DNA of 64,000 nucleotides, taken from Salvelinus alpinus (taxonomy: Eukaryota > Chordata > Actinopteri > Salmoniformes > Salmonidae). A program made the position numbers and the translations under genes. Of the stretch, positions 19,731-64,000 are shown in pieces. The notes beneath the pieces were generated by a model. That model had not been told where the DNA came from, searched no databases, and was given only the letters and a program-made list of their open reading frames with translations. The stretch lies in the NCBI RefSeq assembly GCF_045679555.1, contig NC_092110.1:4107390-4171389 (forward strand), written 5' to 3'. Positions within the stretch are counted from its first letter, which is position 1. Every line of letters begins with the position of its first letter.

Positions 19731-22039
19731 GACACAATAAGAGACTACAGTTCAAATCTCCTCGGCTCTCTGTCCGAGTCCTGGTACTAAATCATGTAAT
19801 TAAAGGCCCAGTCTCTCAACGAGGACTGGCGTGTTGATGTTAACATGGGTATCACACGGTCACATGCCACCTGTTTGTTATTGTTCTCCATTAGAATCCT
19901 CTGAAGAGCTTGGCAGAATTAGTTTCCCTTCCAAAGAGCTAGACGGAATGTGCGCACAGCCTGGTCTGCACACAATAAGCTTAGGTAAAGCAACTGGATA
20001 GAAAAGGCTATGGTAAAAGTATTTTAATGATACCCAACTAATAATAATGTATTATGAGCAACAGAAGACAGTGTGGTACTACTGTGTATACAGTAACACT
20101 CAATATTATACAACAAAGCTTTGGTACTGTAGCTTTCAGTTGAAAGGGAGACCAGTACCAAATCGTTATGACTCGCATTACACATGTATTGTAGATGCAT
20201 TCTTTGTATGCAAACCTGAATCCATTTATTTTATCTTGATGTAGGCGATACCTTCACATAATGAGGAATGACACATGCAACACTGGCTGGAACCAAAGCC
20301 TAAATAATTGACAGACATGTTTCATTGGATACAGGCAACGGTAGACGTATGGCTTACTGAGTGCATGTGTTATTGATGAGCTGGTGAGATGTACTTTAGT
20401 TTTCAGTGGAACTTGTATTGAACACAAGCTGCCAAAGTGTGTTTTAACTGAGTAATACAACCATAATCAATGCTTTTTGCTCAATGCCTATTTGATTTAT
20501 TGTGGAAGAAGAGCTAGGTAATTTACATAACAAGTCCTTGTTAGATCATGTGGTTAGATGTAGGTTGTTTTCCCAACACATTCCTACTTAGAAATGTGTG
20601 ATAGATCACTTGAAACATGTAGTCAGAAACCTTGAAAGTTAAAAGCAATGTTAAGCCTAGATAAATGCAATAACACAAGATGTCTACTAAGAAATGTACA
20701 CTGAGCTGGGCTCTCCACAGGAGCAGTTCCCCATGAATGATATAATTAAGGAAGATCCTTCTTCTTCCTGCAATATTGAGAAACTCTGACTTTTTGTTTG
20801 TTAGAACGAAAATCTATTGAAATGTATCGATGTTAATGGAATTTATATGTTTAAATTAATGATTATAATATTCCACCCTGAAACCATATAATTGTATGAC
20901 ATTGATTAGAATCATAAAATTATTATTAATGATGTGTGTAGTTTTAGTCAGTAAAATTATAATAAATTATGTGTGTAGTTTTAGTCAGAATTAGGGTAAA
21001 ACAATATATCTGTACAATATGTCTTTATAGTATCTTAAACACAGACTGTCTGAGCAAAATTCGGTGCCGACCTTGGCGAGGGGCCACTGAGAGATTTGGG
21101 AGAGGGCAGGGATTACTTCTCACGGTCCCTAATCTTGGGGGAGGACAGGGAGTACTTCTCGCGGTCTCCCTAATCTTTGTCGGGCGGGTAGTGATACAGT
21201 ATGTGCGTAGGATGACAGCTTGTTTGTGTGTGAAGGTATGTGCGTAAGGAGCCTGTATAAAATGGATATCTTTGTATTGTGGACTTCAGAACATTCTCGT
21301 GAATAAACTGCATTAACCTTTTGCATAAGCTGAGTCTTTGACTAATTATTATTGAACCCATGGTCTTACAAACCTCGGGGATTGGTCAAAGCTATTGATT
21401 GATTGTTATTATCATTGGGATTGAAAATTCTCGTGACAATTGATTAGCTTCCTGTTGTCCCATACATACGCACACATGGCCTCACACATATTAGTGCATG
21501 TCTTTGTTTGCCTACAAAGAAATAGCCTAATTCTGTTCATACCTTTTCGGCCAACCCACATTTAGTCACAATTCCCAAAGCTAATTTTAGTTCCCTTTCC
21601 AATGTAAATTGAATTCAGAATTCTGAGTCAGACACATTGCATTACCATCATTTCTTACATTACTAGACACATTGGATTCATCGAATGTGCTGTATGTGTT
21701 TGCATATCTGAACTTTAATGTCTTATAAAAAAGTTGCAGTAACGTGGTAGAACAAGTCTTGTCTGGCTTGTCTGGCTTGGCACACTCCGTTTGCGATGAC
21801 GTCTCTCTCTCACCAACCTACTTAGTTGTAGTTACCTGTCTGTCTCAGGTTCAACACTCATACACTATTCATTGACATATCACATCACTCCAGCCCAACT
21901 CCTGCCCTGGACAAACCATGTTCTTTTTAGCTCAACTTCACTTTTGTGACCTTTCTGTTTCTGCAGTGTAAATGTCTAAAATGGCTATATAGGATAACTA
22001 TTTCGTTGCCCTCAGAGTTTGGTTTGTTTCTTTCACCAG
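19731..22039. other. Intergenic or 5' otof intron sequence
   Basis: This contains a possible solo LTR near 20960-21400 (tgtataaaatgg TATA-like box at 21254, aataaac at 21302) and a 24-bp direct duplication at 20933 and 20970. Otherwise nothing was recognised. Otof C2A exons should lie upstream of 22040, but none could be identified. Confidence 0.3.
20960..21400 (+). mobile_element. Candidate solo LTR
   Basis: The order of promoter- and poly(A)-like signals (tataaaatgg at 21255, aataaactgcattaacc at 21302, then a T/G-rich stretch) is that of a retroviral-type LTR. Two near-identical tandem units (tacttctc.cggtc.ccctaatctt) precede the TATA box, as in U3 enhancers. The ends and a target duplication could not be fixed. 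Confidence 0.3.
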
Positions 22040-61656
<39,617 letters not shown>

Positions 61657-61669
61657 GAAGTGGAAACTA

Positions 61670-61812
61670 TTAAAAGGGATAGTTCAGCGATTTAACATGT
61701 ATTTAGATATTTGTTTCCTTAGCTTGAAAGAAGTCGACAAGGTGTGACTGCAATTCACACTTTGGTTTTGTTTAACTTGCCACTGTAAACAAGGTGAACT
61801 ATACCTTTAAGA
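61670..61812. mobile_element. TTAA-flanked miniature element in the otof 3' UTR
   Basis: Left ttaaaagggatagttca and right tgaactatacctttaa, only 14 bp after the otof stop codon. About 140 bp, non-coding. Confidence 0.75.
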
Positions 61813-62238
61813 AAAGACTACTCAACAACTTCTCAACTCAGCGCTATATTCAACGACTTGTTTTCCCTAACTGTCACGTTCTGACCTTAGTTCCTTTTTT
61901 ATGTCTCTATTTTGGTTTGGTCAGGGCGTGAGTTGGGGTGGGCATTCTATGTTTTGTTTCTATGTTTTGTATTTGTGTTTAGCCTGGTATGGTTCCCAAT
62001 CAGAGGCAGCTGTCAATCGTTGTCTCTGATTGAGAACCATACTTAGGTAGCCTGTTCCCACCTGTGTTTGTGGGTAGTTGTTTTGTGTTTGTTTCACCAT
62101 GTTTCGATTTTCGTTGTCATTCACTTTGTTATTTTTGTATTTTTTCGTGTTCTGTTATATTAAAGTAACATGGTTACCACGCTGCATTTTGGTCCGATCC
62201 TTCATATTCCTCATCAGAAGAGGAAGACAATCGTTACA

Positions 62239-62645
62239 GAACTACCCACCACAAACGGACCAAGCAGCGTGGTAACAAGGAACAGCGCGATCTGGAGAAA
62301 TGGACATGGGAGGAAATATTGGACGGCAAGGGACCCTGGGCACAGCCGGGGGAGTATCACCGCCCGAAAGAGGAGCTGGAGGCAGCTAGAGCGGAGAGGC
62401 GACACTTTTTTCGGGGGGGGGGGGGGCACACGGGGAGATTGGCGGACTCAGGTAGGAGACCTGAGCCAACTCCCCGTGCTTACCGTGGCGAGAGAGTGAC
62501 TGGGCAGGCACCGTGTTATGCGGTGAAGCGCACGATGTCCCCAGTGCGCACGCATAGCCCGGTGCGCTACATCGCAGCTCCTCGAATCGGCCGGGCTAGA
62601 GTGGGCATCGAGCCAGGAGGGATGATGCCGGCTCAGCGCATCTAG
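62239..62645 (+). pseudogene. Proline-rich ORF, second copy, interrupted by a stop
   Basis: Contains EKWTWEEILDGKGPWAQPGE, PTPRAYRGERVTGQAPCYAV and KRTMSPVRTHSPVRY, aligning with the ORF at 35660. A TAG at 62643-62645 interrupts the frame. Beyond it the same frame continues (SPVRLLGPGYTAPALRTVSP) into the repeats. A G homopolymer at 62414-62426 may also have shifted the frame. The usual start (in the LTR) lacks the ATG seen in the first copy at the same place. Confidence 0.6.
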
Positions 62646-62984
62646 TCTCCAGTGCGTCTCCTCGGCCCGGGGTATACTGCACCAGCCCTACGCACGGTGT
62701 CCCCGGTTCGCCAGCACAGCCCAGTGTGGCCTGTTCCAACTCCCCACACTTGCCGGGCTACAGGGGGGATCCAGCCAGGACGAGTTGTGCTAGCTCTGCG
62801 CTCGAGACCATCAGTGCGCCTCCACGGCCCAGTGCATCCGGTGCCTCGGCCAAGGAAGAGGCCTCCTGCATGTCTCCCCAGCCTGGTGAGTCCTGTGCCT
62901 GTGCTAAGCCCTAACCCTCCTGCATGTCTCCCCAGTCTGGTGAGTCCTGTGCCTTCTCCCAGAGTCAGGCCTCCTGTGTGTCTC

Positions 62985-64000
62985 TCCATTCCAGTGGTGA
63001 TCCATGGCACGAAGCCTCCAGTGGTGATCCATGGCACGAAGCCTCCAGTGATGATCCATGGCACGAAGCCTCCAGTGATGATCCATGGCACGAAGCCTCC
63101 AGTGATGATCCATGGCACGAAGCCTCCAGTGGTGATCCATGGCACGAAGCCTCCAGTGATGATCCATGGCACGAAGCCTCCAGTGATGATCCATGGCACG
63201 AAGCCTCCAGTGATGATCCATGGCACGAAGCCTCCTGTGATGATCCATGGCACGAAGCCTCCTGTGATGATCCATGGCATGAAGCCTCCTGTGATGATCC
63301 ATGGCACGAAGCCTCCAGTGATGATCCATGGCACGAAGCCTCCAGTGATGATCCATGGCACGAAGCCTCCAGTGGTGATCCATGGCACGAAGCCTCCAGT
63401 GATGATCCATGGCACGAAGCCTCCAGTGATGATCCATGACACGAAGCCTCCAGTGATGATCCATGGCACGAAGCCTCCTGTGATGATCCATGGCACGAAG
63501 CCTCCTGTGATGATCCATGGCATGAAGCCTCCTGTGATGATCCATGGCACGAAGCCTCCTGTGATGATCCATGGCACGAAGCCTCCTGTGATGATCCATG
63601 GCACGAAGCCTCCTGTGATGATCCATGGCACGAAGCCTCCTGTGATGATCCATGGCACGAAGCCTCCTGTGATGATCCATGGCACGAAGCCTCCTGTGAT
63701 GATCCATGGCATGAAGCCTCCTGTGATGATCCATGGCACGAAGCCTCCTGTGATGATCCATGGCACGAAGCCTCCTGTGATGATCCATGGCACGAAGCCT
63801 CCTGTGATGATCCATGGCACGAAGCCTCCTGTGATGATCCATGGCATGAAGCCTCCTGTGATGATCCATGGCATGAAGCCTCCTGTGATGATCCATGGCA
63901 CGAAGCCTCCTGTGATGATCCATGGCACGAAGCCTCCTGTGATGATCCATGGCACGAAGCCTCCTGTGATGATCCATGGCACGAAGCCTCCTGTGATGAT
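62985..64000. repeat. 27-bp minisatellite, about 37 units to the window end
   Basis: Unit 'gtgatgatccatggcacgaa' + 'gcctcct'. In the frame of the upstream ORF it reads PPVMIHGTK repeated. All six frames are free of stops over most of the array. Early units mostly have cca where later units have cct; several units show CACG to CATG changes. The array continues beyond the window. Confidence 0.97.

Larger units (their letters stand above)
61872..64000 (+). mobile_element. Non-autonomous LTR retroelement with proline-rich ORF, second copy, runs off the right edge
   Basis: The 5' LTR (61872-62238) starts tgtcacgttctgacctt and ends tcgttaca. The internal sequence starts aactacccaccacaaacgga, as at 35713. 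The 3' LTR is not in the window. It lies about 215 bp after the otof stop. Confidence 0.85.

Noticed and set aside
62642..63982. Very long open frames on the minus strand across the 27-bp repeats (446 and 357 codons)
   Set aside because: Unit length is divisible by three and the unit has no stop in several frames, so open frames are automatic. No start context or similarity supports a gene.
62985..64000. CRISPR-like array
   Set aside because: The 27-bp units are head-to-tail with no spacers, and the genome is a vertebrate's.

Overview
The window is vertebrate nuclear DNA: intron-rich genes and a very high load of mobile elements. The repeat families (Tc1-like elements, TTAA-flanked and hAT miniature elements, tRNA-derived SINEs, and a short inverted repeat around 'agtagtgcactacat') are those typical of salmonid fish (Salmo, Oncorhynchus, Salvelinus). 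Species cannot be told from the sequence alone.

Three protein-coding genes are supported. (1) 363-8815, minus strand: the 5' half of a MAP7-family (ensconsin-type) microtubule-binding protein in seven exons, continuing off the left edge. (2) 10250-15650, minus strand: a complete WTAP coding sequence in seven coding exons (391 codons), encoding a subunit of the m6A mRNA methyltransferase complex. (3) 22040-61656, plus strand: otoferlin (otof) from the linker before C2B to the stop codon, 42 exons and about 1,815 residues with matching splice phases. The C2A-encoding 5' exons were not found. wtap and otof are divergently oriented, and 15651-22039 between them is promoter and repeat DNA.

Most of the rest is mobile DNA, much of it nested. 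In a map7 intron a Tc1 element lies inside a second Tc1, which splits a LINE tail (about 1860-5300). The largest otof intron (28659-39961) holds a dispersed repeat split by an apparently intact hAT transposon (28998-31655, perfect 8-bp target duplication). Beside it is a TA-flanked DNA transposon (32433-39879) that contains a solo LTR and a second, decayed hAT (33720-39661). That hAT in turn holds a complete non-autonomous LTR retroelement (35355-37644). Another otof intron (52421-57230) has a Tc1-like element split by a LINE and by a copied 0.6-kb piece of itself and its flank.

The strongest candidate for something undescribed is the non-autonomous LTR family: 35355-37644 complete, 61872 to the window end partial, and two solo LTRs. 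It carries one proline-rich ORF that starts inside the LTR. The two copies share the N-terminal part, but each has amplified a different 27-bp (9-codon) repeat downstream. Other notable points are a chimeric duplicated exon in map7, a triplicated exon head in otof, a duplicated 3' splice site in otof and a 153-bp-arm inverted repeat in an otof intron.
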